Shown: positions 41,540 through 49,359 of the stretch, piece after piece
How positions within the stretch are numbered: position 1 is the first letter of the stretch
Layout of the letters: every line of letters begins with the position of its first letter
NCBI GenBank assembly: GCA_001776975.1
Contig: MFCS01000034.1
Location: 1 to 50,999 of the forward strand
Length of the DNA: 50,999 nucleotides
Direction of reading: 5' to 3'
From: Candidatus Daviesbacteria bacterium RIFCSPHIGHO2_01_FULL_41_45
GTDB lineage: Bacteria; Patescibacteriota; Microgenomatia; Daviesbacterales; UBA10151
Notes under the pieces: model-generated
The model's input: only the letters and a program-made list of their open reading frames with translations
Told to the model about the DNA's origin: nothing
Databases searched by the model: none
Program-made: the position numbers and the translations under genes

Positions 41540-41560
41540 AAAAAACTCCCTTCCGGGAGC
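41540..41560 (-). terminator. Attenuator terminator of pheA
   Basis: On the minus strand GCTCCC, tetraloop GGAA, GGGAGT, then six T (41540-41545), ending 10 nt before the pheA ATG. It competes with the antiterminator described for 41555-41606. Confidence 0.85.
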
Positions 41561-41617
41561 CGTTTGTTTTTATACTGACGCTTATATGCGCCAACAAACA
41601 CTCCCCTTTCAGGAGCT
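41555..41617 (-). promoter_or_regulatory. Antiterminator and anti-antiterminator of the pheA leader
   Basis: Minus-strand segment 2 (41593-41605, GGGAG plus GTTTGTT) pairs with segment 3 (41555-41568, AACAAAC plus CTCCC), 12 pairs, which would prevent the terminator. Segment 1 (41612-41615, CTCC), just at the end of the leader peptide, can pair with the GGGGAG of segment 2. This is the 1:2 / 2:3 / 3:4 layout of ribosome-mediated attenuators. Confidence 0.8.
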
Positions 41618-41659
41618 AAAGAAAAACCAAGTTCTAAATGTATTACTTTTCGTAACCAT
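41609..41659 (-). CDS. Phe-rich leader peptide of pheA
   Basis: A 16-aa peptide, MVTKSNTFRTWFFFSS, ends at TGA (41609-41611). It has four Phe codons (TTT, TTT, TTC, TTT), three in a row next to segment 1 of the attenuator, as in the E. coli pheL leader. A ribosome waiting for Phe-tRNA at 41618-41626 would leave segment 2 free to form the antiterminator, while one reaching the TGA would cover it and allow termination. Its -10 ends 12 nt before the ATG. It is below usual gene-finder size, and the placement makes chance unlikely. Confidence 0.85.
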   Translation of the reverse strand: MVTKSNTFRTWFFFSS

Positions 41660-41671
41660 TACAATCTGTAA

Positions 41672-41700
41672 ATGTTAACAAAAATTAAAATATTGGTCAA
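41672..41700 (-). promoter_or_regulatory. Promoter of the pheA leader
   Basis: TTGACC (41695-41700), a 17-nt spacer ending in TGT (extended -10), TAACAT (41672-41677), on the minus strand. The leader from here to the terminator is about 125 nt. Confidence 0.8.
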
Positions 41701-41714
41701 TACATAAAAGACCG

Positions 41715-41743
41715 TTGACAATTAAGGGTTAATTGCCTACAAT
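41715..41743 (+). promoter_or_regulatory. Promoter of the second leader (divergent)
   Basis: A perfect TTGACA (41715-41720), 17-nt spacer, TACAAT (41738-41743), then 6 nt to the leader ATG at 41750. It is back to back with the pheA leader promoter, with 14 nt between the two -35 boxes. Confidence 0.82.
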
Positions 41744-41749
41744 TTAGGC

Positions 41750-41845
41750 ATGAGTGTTAGTAGATTGTTACATGCCGTCGTCCTCACTCTCCTGAACAAG
41801 GAGCTCCTTTTGGCAGGAGCAACTTGGGGAGGTCGCTTGAGGTAA
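41750..41845 (+). CDS. Leucine-rich leader peptide (31 aa)
   Basis: A 31-aa peptide starting MSVSRLLHAVVLTLLNKELL and ending in WGGRLR at TAA (41843-41845). Nine of 31 residues are Leu, with further Val pairs. The start is 6 nt from the -10. The reading frame enters the 5' arm of the antiterminator (41827-41834). Its form and place are those of a regulatory leader peptide; whether the signal is an amino acid or a ribosome-binding drug is unknown. Confidence 0.65.
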   Translation: MSVSRLLHAVVLTLLNKELLLAGATWGGRLR

Positions 41846-41879
41846 TTTTTACTTCAAGACAGAAAGGATTAGACCTCCC
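41827..41879 (+). promoter_or_regulatory. Antiterminator of the second leader
   Basis: GGGAGGTC (41827-41834) pairs with GACCTCCC (41872-41879), the same bases that form the terminator's 5' arm. Between them a 10-bp hairpin, CTTGAGGTAA with TTACTTCAAG (41836-41858), stacks inside. An additional upstream hairpin is GCTCCT (41803-41808) with AGGAGC (41815-41820). Confidence 0.7.
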
Positions 41880-41896
41880 ACCAGGGAGGTTTTTTT
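41873..41896 (+). terminator. Attenuator terminator of the second leader
   Basis: ACCTCCC, loop ACCA, GGGAGGT and a run of seven T (41890-41896), 27 nt before the ATG at 41923. Confidence 0.88.
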
Positions 41897-41922
41897 ATGC
41901 TTAAAGAAAGGAGTTTTAAATT

Positions 41923-42117
41923 ATGGAAAGAAAATACCCAATTGGTTCAGACGCTTGGATAGCCCGACAAACAAGATTATGGAATACCGCAAGAAACGGA
42001 GTAGAGGATGTTGTACCTATTAGCCTTAAAAACCAAACCGATCAAGCAATTAATTTCCCTCCCTCTTATAGGGAGTCTCTTGGAAGAATGGAAAGAGCTT
42101 GGAATAACAGAGTTTAA
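41923..42117 (+). CDS. Tiny hypothetical protein behind an attenuator
   Basis: A 64-aa soluble, Arg/Asn-rich protein (ERKYPIGSDAWIARQTRLWN, PSYRESLGRMERAWNNRV) of no family I know. AAAGGAG lies a short distance upstream of the ATG, a strong ribosome site in contrast to the leaderless genes. Its transcription should depend on the attenuator at 41750-41896. It is followed after 21 nt by another tiny gene. Confidence 0.7.
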   Translation: MERKYPIGSDAWIARQTRLWNTARNGVEDVVPISLKNQTDQAINFPPSYRESLGRMERAWNNRV

Positions 42118-42138
42118 AAGAAAGGAGGAGTTCCAAGT

Positions 42139-42354
42139 ATGAATAATGAAAGAAAATTTATTGCTGGTTATGGAATAGACAATCAAGATCCTGCAAGAGA
42201 TCCATCTGGGGGACACCCTGGATATATATTTGATGGTCACAGTGGAACTATCATTCCGCTAGAAGATTATCGGATAAGACATGAGCAACCAGACAGTGAT
42301 GTGTTTACCATAACACCAGAACAACTCCGCATGATTAGGGATATAAACCGCTAA
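42139..42354 (+). CDS. Second tiny hypothetical protein behind the attenuator
   Basis: A 71-aa soluble protein (NNERKFIAGYGIDNQDPARD, GGHPGYIFDGHSGTII, FTITPEQLRMIRDINR), acidic and Gly/Asp-rich, not recognised. It has the ribosome site AAGGAGGAG. It overlaps the recJ stop by 4 nt, convergently. Paired tiny genes under a leader-peptide attenuator might form a complex or act as stress factors; that is inference only. Confidence 0.7.
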   Translation: MNNERKFIAGYGIDNQDPARDPSGGHPGYIFDGHSGTIIPLEDYRIRHEQPDSDVFTITPEQLRMIRDINR

Positions 42355-43940
42355 TTATTTATCCCTACAACTTTTAGTTGCAGCTGGTTGGCACCATTAA
42401 AAGTATCGATCTCTAAAGAAAACAGGGCACTAACTAGCTGCCCATCTTTTAATAAGGGCTTCCTGTTGCCCATTGAAAAAGCGATCGCTCCCACTCCGTC
42501 TAATTTTAACTTTAGGTGCTTACCCTCACCCACTAATCTCATATCACTAATTTTAACTATACTAGATCCCAAGATTGGTTTGGGATTTCCTACCCCAAAT
42601 GGCTCTAGTTTCTCAATTACCTCTAGCCACCTTACAGACAATTTTTTAACATCTACCCAAGCTTCAGCCAAGTCTGTATCCCCTTTTTGCCTATCCATCT
42701 TACTAATTAAATTTTCTAACTTTTCCTTAAATTGAGAAATATTTTTGGTCTCAAGTGTGAATCCAGCAGCTTTTGGGTGACCCCCAACATCTATCAATAA
42801 ATCACTACATTTTCTGATAGTGGCAACAATATCTAAACCATTAAAAGATCTTGCTGAACCTTTTGACTCTACCTCTCCTTCTGAGATAACTACCGCCGGA
42901 ACTTTGTATTCATCACAGATTCTTCCTGCTATCAAACCGATAATCCCTGGAATCCACTTAGAAGAATGGAGAACTAAAACTTTTTTATGACTTAAATCTA
43001 ATTTATCACTACCTATTAACTCTTTGGCTTGAAAAATAGCATCTAGTGTTAATTGTTTTTTCTGATCATTAATTAAACATAAGGACTGCACAAGTTTTTT
43101 GGCTTTTTGAGGATCTTTAGTGCAAAGCAACCTTAAAGCATCCATCGCTGATTCAATTCTGCCTGCAGCATTTAAACGAGGGCCTAAGATATGAGAGATA
43201 TGAAAAGCGGACAATTCGTTGATTTTTAAACCACACTCTGAAGCCAATGACAATATACCTATATTGTCCGTTTTCCGCAGTTGCTTTATGCCCTCTTTAA
43301 CCAACCACCGATTTACCCCAACTAATAACATCAGATCACAGATAGTCCCCATAGCCACAAATGCCAATAATTTATCGGCCAATTCCGGTGATACCAACTC
43401 TCTAATTAAACACCACGCCACCCCAGCTCCACAAAAAGTTGTAGAGTGAACAATTGCTACCGCCTCTGGTTTTTCATTACCTGGTATATGATGATCGGTG
43501 ATAATTAAATCAATTCCCAATTTTTTAGCATATAGCGATTGTTTTACTGCTACAATCCCATTATCAACAGTAATCAACAGGGTGGCTCCCTTATCTTTAG
43601 CTAAATCTAAACCAAAATTAGATAATCCATATCCCTCTTTTTCTCGGTGCGGAATACGGGGCAAAACTTTGACTCCTAAAGATACTAGCCCTTGATAGAT
43701 AATTGCCGTTGCAGTTAAACCATCCACATCGTAGTCACCGTATATAAATATTGTTTCCTTATTTTCAATTGCTTTTAAAATCCGACTTTTTGCTGTTTTA
43801 ATCCCTGGAAGTAATAGCTCCGATTGGTAATCTTTTAATTCTGGGTTAAAGAACTGATCAGATTTTGATTTTGTATTTATTCCTCTCTTTTTCAGGAGTA
43901 CTTGTAGTAGTTCATCAGGAGAAGAAATGGCGGTAGCCAT
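42351..43940 (-). CDS. recJ: Single-stranded-DNA-specific exonuclease RecJ
   Basis: This 529-aa nuclease degrades single-stranded DNA 5' to 3' in recombination and repair. The DHH domain shows IFIYGDYDVDGLTATAI, LLITVDNGI, LIITDHH (metal ligands) and the DHHA1 domain has DVGGHPKAAGFTLE; a C-terminal OB-like part follows (LEPFGVGNPKPIL). I start it at 43940: an extended -10 TGG-TACAAT (43952-43957) overlaps the alternative ATG at 43961. It is divergent from cca. Confidence 0.94.
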   Translation of the reverse strand: MATAISSPDELLQVLLKKRGINTKSKSDQFFNPELKDYQSELLLPGIKTAKSRILKAIENKETIFIYGDYDVDGLTATAIIYQGLVSLGVKVLPRIPHREKEGYGLSNFGLDLAKDKGATLLITVDNGIVAVKQSLYAKKLGIDLIITDHHIPGNEKPEAVAIVHSTTFCGAGVAWCLIRELVSPELADKLLAFVAMGTICDLMLLVGVNRWLVKEGIKQLRKTDNIGILSLASECGLKINELSAFHISHILGPRLNAAGRIESAMDALRLLCTKDPQKAKKLVQSLCLINDQKKQLTLDAIFQAKELIGSDKLDLSHKKVLVLHSSKWIPGIIGLIAGRICDEYKVPAVVISEGEVESKGSARSFNGLDIVATIRKCSDLLIDVGGHPKAAGFTLETKNISQFKEKLENLISKMDRQKGDTDLAEAWVDVKKLSVRWLEVIEKLEPFGVGNPKPILGSSIVKISDMRLVGEGKHLKLKLDGVGAIAFSMGNRKPLLKDGQLVSALFSLEIDTFNGANQLQLKVVGINN

Positions 43941-43990
43941 AGTAAGAACAGATTGTACCATAGCTTACTAAGCAGTAAAATGACTTGAGT

Positions 43991-45325
43991 ATGCAATACT
44001 CTATACCTGATCAGGTAACAGTTATTTTAGATAAATTCGCTCAGGCTAATTTCCAAATTTACATAGTTGGCGGGGCAGTTCGTGATTTATTAATGAGCCG
44101 GGAAGTTACAGATTGGGATTTTACCACTGACGCTAAACCTGCTGAGATTTTGCAACTATTTCCTGATGCGTTTTATACCAATAAATTTGGCACGGTGGGT
44201 CTACCGTCAAACTTAGGAATTATGGAAATTACCACCATGAGGAAGGAGGGTATTTATAAGGATCACCGTCACCCAATTGAAGTTTCTTGGACCAATCAAT
44301 TAAAAGAGGATCTTTCCCGACGTGATTTCACAATAAACGCTATGGCTCTTTCGCAGGGTGGAGAGTTAACTGATCTTTATCAAGGCCAACAGGATCTAGA
44401 AAATAAGTTAATTAGAGCCGTGGGAGATCCCAATCTTCGCTTCTTTGAAGATGCCTTAAGAATGATTAAAGCTTTTAGAATGGTCAGTCAGATTGAATTT
44501 GACATAGAAAAAAACACTTTCGAATCCATCATCAAAAATGGATCATTGATCGGCGAAATTGCCTGGGAAAGGATTAGAGATGAGTTGTTCAAGTTATTAT
44601 CTGGTATGAATCCATACATATCTTTGGTGAAAATGAAAGAATCAGGGGTGCTAAAAATTATCTTGCCAGAGATAGAAAGCTGTTTTGGAGTAGTCCAAGA
44701 AGGTCCAAAACACGATCGAGTGTATGATATTGGTGAACATTCATTGTTAACCTTAAAGTACTGCCCTTCCCCTGACCCATTAGTTAGATTAGCAGCACTC
44801 CTTCACGATATAGGAAAAGTAGAAACTATGAAGGTAGCAGCAGATGGCAATGTTACCTTTTATCAACATGACCTAGTGGGCGCCAACCAGATTAAACAAA
44901 TAACCAGAAGGCTTAATTTGTCCAATGAACAAACCGATAAGCTATACCGGTTGGTTAGATGGCACCTTTTTACAGTTGATGAGAACTTAACTGACAAAGC
45001 GATTAGAAGATTTATCAAAAATGTTGGGGTGGAAAATATTGAAGATATGCTCAATCTAAGAATTGCTGACCGATTAGGCGGAGGAACCCAAAAGGCGGTT
45101 AGTTGGAGGATGGAGAAATTTCAGGAGAGAATTAAACAGGTCTTGCAGCAACCTTTCTCTATTGCTGATCTAAAAATAAATGGTAAAGATATTATGGACA
45201 CCCTAAATATCCAACCAGGCAAGCAAGTGGGAGATATTTTGCAAAAATTATTTTCAGAGGTCGAGGACAATTCATCAAAAAACACCCATGACTATTTACT
45301 GAAAAGAATTAGGGAGTTCTCTTAA
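43991..45325 (+). CDS. cca: tRNA nucleotidyltransferase (CCA-adding) with HD domain
   Basis: This 444-aa enzyme adds or repairs the CCA end of tRNA. The nucleotidyltransferase head has YIVGGAVRDLLMSREVTDWDFTTDA (with the DxD metal site), then RDFTINAMA and FFEDALRMIKAFRM. The C-terminal part carries a HD phosphohydrolase motif (ALLHDIGKVET). A TAAAAT (43976-43981) lies just upstream; ATG at 43991 is chosen over a TTG at 43985. CCA is encoded in the one tRNA here, so repair may be its main use for that tRNA. Confidence 0.93.
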   Translation: MQYSIPDQVTVILDKFAQANFQIYIVGGAVRDLLMSREVTDWDFTTDAKPAEILQLFPDAFYTNKFGTVGLPSNLGIMEITTMRKEGIYKDHRHPIEVSWTNQLKEDLSRRDFTINAMALSQGGELTDLYQGQQDLENKLIRAVGDPNLRFFEDALRMIKAFRMVSQIEFDIEKNTFESIIKNGSLIGEIAWERIRDELFKLLSGMNPYISLVKMKESGVLKIILPEIESCFGVVQEGPKHDRVYDIGEHSLLTLKYCPSPDPLVRLAALLHDIGKVETMKVAADGNVTFYQHDLVGANQIKQITRRLNLSNEQTDKLYRLVRWHLFTVDENLTDKAIRRFIKNVGVENIEDMLNLRIADRLGGGTQKAVSWRMEKFQERIKQVLQQPFSIADLKINGKDIMDTLNIQPGKQVGDILQKLFSEVEDNSSKNTHDYLLKRIREFS

Positions 45326-45327
45326 TC

Positions 45328-46215
45328 CTAGTGGCCGAGTTTTTCTTCCCAAACAACCAGTAAGGCTGTGGCATTAAAGATTGACGAATAAGTTCCCGAA
45401 ATAATTCCCACTAGTAAGGCCACTACAAACCATCTAATTGACTCTCCTCCAAAAAGTAACAAAGCAAAAAGCACAAAAACTACAGTTAGTGAGGTATTTA
45501 GCGAGCGACCTAGTGTTTGCACAATTGAGATATCAGCCACACTAGTAAACGACTTTGATAAATGTTTTGGCAGATTTTCCCTAATTCTATCAAATACCAC
45601 AATAGTATCGTGGACCGAGAAACCGATAACTGTTAATAAGGCTGTCATAAACAAAATATCAATCTCAATATTTAGAAAGTGGCCTAGTATGGAAAATACT
45701 CCCACCAGTAAAATGACATCATGTAATAATGCTACTACCGCCACTACTCCAAACCGCCACGACGAGGCTGGTTTTGGCACCTTCCGAAAAGAAAAAGCGA
45801 TATACAAAATGATCATTAAGGTAGCAAGTACTAAGGCAAAAAGGGCATTTTTAGTAGTCTCTCCTCCAACCACTGGTCCAACACTCTCTACTCTTAATTC
45901 CTTGACCTCCCCATATTTTAGAGCCAGCTTAGACTTCATACTGGAGATAATTAACTCTTCCGACGGCTTGGATTTAATTATTACTGAGTTTTGTTCAGAT
46001 AATATAATGCTTGAAACTTCAATTTTATTATCGATAAAAACTTGTTTTAACTCATCCTGAGAGATATCACTATCAAATTGATACTCAAACAAAGTCCCTC
46101 CAGTAAAATCAATGCCAAATCTTAATCCATACAAATAAAGAGACAGTAGGCCAGGTAATATCAAAACCAGTGAGAGAATAAAAAACCACCACTTTTTCCC
46201 CATTAAATTAGTCAT
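45328..46215 (-). CDS. secF: Protein translocase subunit SecF
   Basis: This 295-aa six-helix membrane protein helps the Sec channel using the proton gradient. It has GIDFTGGTLFEYQF after helix 1 and ALLTVIGFSVHDTIVVFDRIREN in the middle, both SecF signatures. It overlaps the upstream small gene by 4 nt. secD lies further upstream but two other genes intervene, unlike the usual direct secD-secF order. Confidence 0.95.
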   Translation of the reverse strand: MTNLMGKKWWFFILSLVLILPGLLSLYLYGLRFGIDFTGGTLFEYQFDSDISQDELKQVFIDNKIEVSSIILSEQNSVIIKSKPSEELIISSMKSKLALKYGEVKELRVESVGPVVGGETTKNALFALVLATLMIILYIAFSFRKVPKPASSWRFGVVAVVALLHDVILLVGVFSILGHFLNIEIDILFMTALLTVIGFSVHDTIVVFDRIRENLPKHLSKSFTSVADISIVQTLGRSLNTSLTVVFVLFALLLFGGESIRWFVVALLVGIISGTYSSIFNATALLVVWEEKLGH

Positions 46216-46541
46216 CGCTGTTTTTTAGCCTCTTTAATATCTTCGTGTAGTTCACTCTTTAATTTTTTAGCTGCTTTTTGAATCTCATCCTCCACACCAT
46301 CAATTCTCTCTTTCAAAAACTCCATTAACTTGGGGTCCTGCGGATTTTTATGGAGCATCTTTACAAAAGTCGTTTTTTCAGTTGGACTTAATTTCGAGAG
46401 TATTAAATCCAAAATAGTATGATGTACCGTTGAGTCAGCTAAAGCTCCCAGGTGTTGTTTGTGATGATCCTCTAACTCTAGCTCCTCCATGGCAGTTACC
46501 AAATCATCTATTTGTATTAGATACGAATAAAAATATGACAT
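46212..46541 (-). CDS. Hypothetical helical protein between secD and secF
   Basis: A 109-aa soluble, highly helical and charged protein (LVTAMEELELEDHHKQHLGA, LMEFLKERIDGVEDEIQKAA, ending in KKQR). No membrane segment or family that I recognise. It overlaps secF by 4 nt, so it is translated with it and may help the translocase; the Lys/Glu-rich C-terminal helix could contact the membrane or ribosome. Confidence 0.65.
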   Translation of the reverse strand: MSYFYSYLIQIDDLVTAMEELELEDHHKQHLGALADSTVHHTILDLILSKLSPTEKTTFVKMLHKNPQDPKLMEFLKERIDGVEDEIQKAAKKLKSELHEDIKEAKKQR

Positions 46542-46542
46542 A

Positions 46543-47439
46543 CTATATTTTAACTAAATTAGCATAGCCTTGTGCTGGATCAATTGGACCCAAGGGAACC
46601 TCATCTTTTGGATCATCAATAAAAAAGTACAACACCGGTCCTTTTCTTGGCCCTTTAGCATATCCTACAAAATGCATCACTTCAGGCGACCCACCTAAAT
46701 GTTTTCCTGTCCACTCTGCCGGCCCAGCATCACCAACCACTGTCACCACTGCCTGACCTGTCTTGGGGTTTACCAAAAGCATCTTTCTGAACTTAAAAAA
46801 ATCTCGGTACTTGCCAACATTTTCCGCAAACCCTGGAGCTAAAAAAGTTTGAACTGCTATATAGTAACGCTCCCGCAGTTTGTCTTTATTACTAAATTGA
46901 GCCTCAGATGGCACAAAATACCCCCAAGCACCAAGACCAGGAGCGATCCCTGACCCTCCATACATCGCCCAATCAGAGGTAGTATCGGCATGTTTAAACA
47001 CTGTATCCCCTGGGTATCGGTAAAGATGCTGCTCTCCACCGATTAATCCATAGGAGCGATTTAATTTAATTCCATCTATTTCGGCTTTAACTGGTAAATT
47101 ATATTGTTGGGATAATATCTCCTCGATCTCTTTCTCCTCCTCTATGGTTAATTTTCTTACCTCAGTTGGTACACTCTCTTGTAGGTGTTTAACCGTTCGC
47201 AACTGCGGTTCCTGATCTCTGTTTGCGGAACGGTCAGCAAGTAGCCCGTTTGTGTTTTGAGGTAAAGAGGCCATTGCTGCAGGATTTGATAGCATTAATA
47301 ACCCTCCCAAGCCTCCTAATGTCAGATGTTTGATGGTGTCTGAATGACTATCTAAAAAACTCTCTGATGCTTGTCGGTGCCGAGCAATCCATTTTTTTCT
47401 TAAGTATTCATACGGTGGGTGGTGTGAGGTAAATTTCAT
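46543..47439 (-). CDS. Exported or anchored hypothetical protein between secD and secF
   Basis: This 298-aa protein has a hydrophobic stretch at about residues 39-56 after a basic N-terminus. The C-terminal half carries VNPKTGQAVVTVVGDAGPAE, TGKHLGGSPEVMHFVGYAKG and YFFIDDP, a conserved block I associate with Microgenomates hypotheticals, possibly related to cell-wall or barrel domains. It overlaps the end of secD by 4 nt (ATGA). Function unknown. Confidence 0.65.
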   Translation of the reverse strand: MKFTSHHPPYEYLRKKWIARHRQASESFLDSHSDTIKHLTLGGLGGLLMLSNPAAMASLPQNTNGLLADRSANRDQEPQLRTVKHLQESVPTEVRKLTIEEEKEIEEILSQQYNLPVKAEIDGIKLNRSYGLIGGEQHLYRYPGDTVFKHADTTSDWAMYGGSGIAPGLGAWGYFVPSEAQFSNKDKLRERYYIAVQTFLAPGFAENVGKYRDFFKFRKMLLVNPKTGQAVVTVVGDAGPAEWTGKHLGGSPEVMHFVGYAKGPRKGPVLYFFIDDPKDEVPLGPIDPAQGYANLVKI

Positions 47440-48734
47440 CTGAATCTAGGCAGCAACCTTAAAAAAGTTCGGGTTACCACAAGCGCTGAAAACATCGAAA
47501 CCAATACCCCAATCGCCAACGTTAAAGCGAATCCCTTTACTAAAGAGGTACCAAACATATATAGAATGGTGGCGATAATTAATGAGGAGATATTTGAATC
47601 TCTAATTGAGGACCAAGCTCTGACAAATCCTGCCTCCAAAGCAAGTTTTTTATTTTTTCCCGACCTTAACTCCTCTCTCATCCTCTCAAAGGTTAAGATA
47701 TTGGCATCCACTGCCATACCAATTGATAACACAAATCCAGCAATCCCAGCTAAAGTTAAAGTTACCGGCGGTATTAAAAATAATCCGCTTCTAAATATGG
47801 CCATCACAAATATAGTATAGATGAGTAATCCTAAATCAGCCAGCAACCCATATACCCCATAAAAAGCCACCATGTAAGCCATAATAGTAACCAGCCCCAC
47901 TGAAGCAGCGATTAGACTTTTATTGACCGATTCTGCCCCAAGAGTAGCAGCAATAGATCGTTGCTCTAAAATTTTGATTGGCACCGGTAAAGCTCCGGCA
48001 TTAAGTTGGATGCTTAAATTTTTAGCTTCCTCAGTAGTAAAACCTCCACTAATCACCCCCACTCCACCCAATATCTCAGTCTGAACCGTGGGAGGGGGCC
48101 ACATTACTGGAGACTCGTCAACAAAGATTGCCAGCCCTTTACCAATATTGCGCTTGGTTACTTCAGCAAACTTTTCACCCCCTTGTGAAGTAAACTCAAT
48201 TTGTACCTGAGGCCCTGATGAACCTTTATTAGATGAACCAAACACCACCGTAGCTTTTTTTAAATCAGCTCCAGTTAGACTAGTAGACTTGGTGATCTCC
48301 CGGAAAGGATTAGCTGATTTGGTTGCCTCTGGCGGTGGAGAATCAATCATCTCTCTAAACTCCAACTGAGCTGTTTGACCCACCAAATTCACCGCGGTTG
48401 CTAAATCCTTAACTCCTGGTAGCTCTACCAAAATTCTTCTTTGACTACCAACTTTGGAAGACTGAACTATCGACTCAGACACACCAAACAGATTAACTCT
48501 TCTCTCGATAACACTTCTTGCTGATTCTAAAGCCTGATCCCGGTCTGATTCAGGAATATTTTCCATCTGAGTTTGTAGAATTAACTGTGTTCCTCCCTGA
48601 AGATCCAGTCCCAACTTTAATGGAAATCTCCCCGTCACGCCCCATTTATCCTGAGGTAAGTCCGGCAGATTAACAAAAATCCCACCCAAAGTGAGAAGTA
48701 TTATGAACCAAAAACTCAAACGTTTACGAAGCAT
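47436..48734 (-). CDS. secD: Protein translocase subunit SecD
   Basis: This 432-aa partner of SecF has six helices and an external P1-type domain. It has LGLDLQGGTQLILQTQM after the first helix, VELPGVKDLATAV, QIEFTSQGGEKFAEVTKRN and GFVLSIGMAVDANILTFERMREEL in the fourth helix region, all SecD signatures. It is short like many SecD of this group. It starts 4 nt after the HTH gene. Confidence 0.95.
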   Translation of the reverse strand: MLRKRLSFWFIILLTLGGIFVNLPDLPQDKWGVTGRFPLKLGLDLQGGTQLILQTQMENIPESDRDQALESARSVIERRVNLFGVSESIVQSSKVGSQRRILVELPGVKDLATAVNLVGQTAQLEFREMIDSPPPEATKSANPFREITKSTSLTGADLKKATVVFGSSNKGSSGPQVQIEFTSQGGEKFAEVTKRNIGKGLAIFVDESPVMWPPPTVQTEILGGVGVISGGFTTEEAKNLSIQLNAGALPVPIKILEQRSIAATLGAESVNKSLIAASVGLVTIMAYMVAFYGVYGLLADLGLLIYTIFVMAIFRSGLFLIPPVTLTLAGIAGFVLSIGMAVDANILTFERMREELRSGKNKKLALEAGFVRAWSSIRDSNISSLIIATILYMFGTSLVKGFALTLAIGVLVSMFSALVVTRTFLRLLPRFR

Positions 48735-48738
48735 ACAA

Positions 48739-49323
48739 CTAGACTAACACATCCCTCATCATCTCTTCTTCATCACCTAATATCATAATCTTTGGCTGAG
48801 TTACCACTTTTAGGATAAATGGGTCACGGCGTCTGACCCTAAATTTAAACTCTGCTTCATCCATAAACGAATAATTAATCTCGGACTCTCTTTTTGCTTG
48901 CTCTGTGGCTACTATCGCCTGCAGCTCCGGTAAAACGATTTGTCCTACTACTAATAGATCAACGTCATCTTGTCCTGATGGTTGATTTCTGGCAAAACTA
49001 GTTGCCATCATGGCATACTTAATCTTGCCGAGACGAGATTTATTATTTACAACCTCACCACCGATTCCAGTAGTTTTGGCAACAAACCCCAGCAGCTCCC
49101 GGTAAAATGTATAGTCGCGACGAAAATGATATAACCTGCGATTAGCTCTCCACTCTGAGTCCACCATCCCGGCCCTCTCCATCCTAGATAGCTCTCGCCT
49201 AACAGCGTTAATCTCCTCACCAACCCGTCTAACAATTTCTCGGACATGAAGCAGTGGATCAGTTGTGGATAAAAAAAGCTGAAGTAATTTTACCCGAACT
49301 TTTGAGATAAACAAATCTTCCAT
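48739..49323 (-). CDS. Winged-helix regulator with nucleotidyltransferase-like domain
   Basis: This 194-aa protein has an N-terminal winged helix-turn-helix (LLHVREIVRRVGEEINAVRR, ERAGMVDSEWRANRRLYHF) followed by a segment resembling an MNT/polymerase-beta fold (SFARNQPSGQDDVDLLVVG). The family's 'GS..rG...SDiDllv' appears in altered form, so catalysis is doubtful. Such fusions are usually autoregulators. It has a strong ribosome site (AAAGGAGG, 4 nt before ATG) and is the first gene of the sec operon, so it may control secretion genes. Confidence 0.78.
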   Translation of the reverse strand: MEDLFISKVRVKLLQLFLSTTDPLLHVREIVRRVGEEINAVRRELSRMERAGMVDSEWRANRRLYHFRRDYTFYRELLGFVAKTTGIGGEVVNNKSRLGKIKYAMMATSFARNQPSGQDDVDLLVVGQIVLPELQAIVATEQAKRESEINYSFMDEAEFKFRVRRRDPFILKVVTQPKIMILGDEEEMMRDVLV

Positions 49324-49359
49324 AAAACCTCCTTTCTGGACAGAAAAAGTTTGGGCAGT

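Noticed and set aside
41530-41601. N-terminal extension of PheA from an ATG at 41601
   Set aside because: The extension is translated terminator/antiterminator sequence and is not part of the prephenate dehydratase family; the ATG at 41529 follows the terminator.
41529-41700. T-box riboswitch upstream of pheA
   Set aside because: No T-box sequence (AGGGTGGNACCGCG) is present, while a Phe-rich leader peptide and 1:2/2:3/3:4 stems are.
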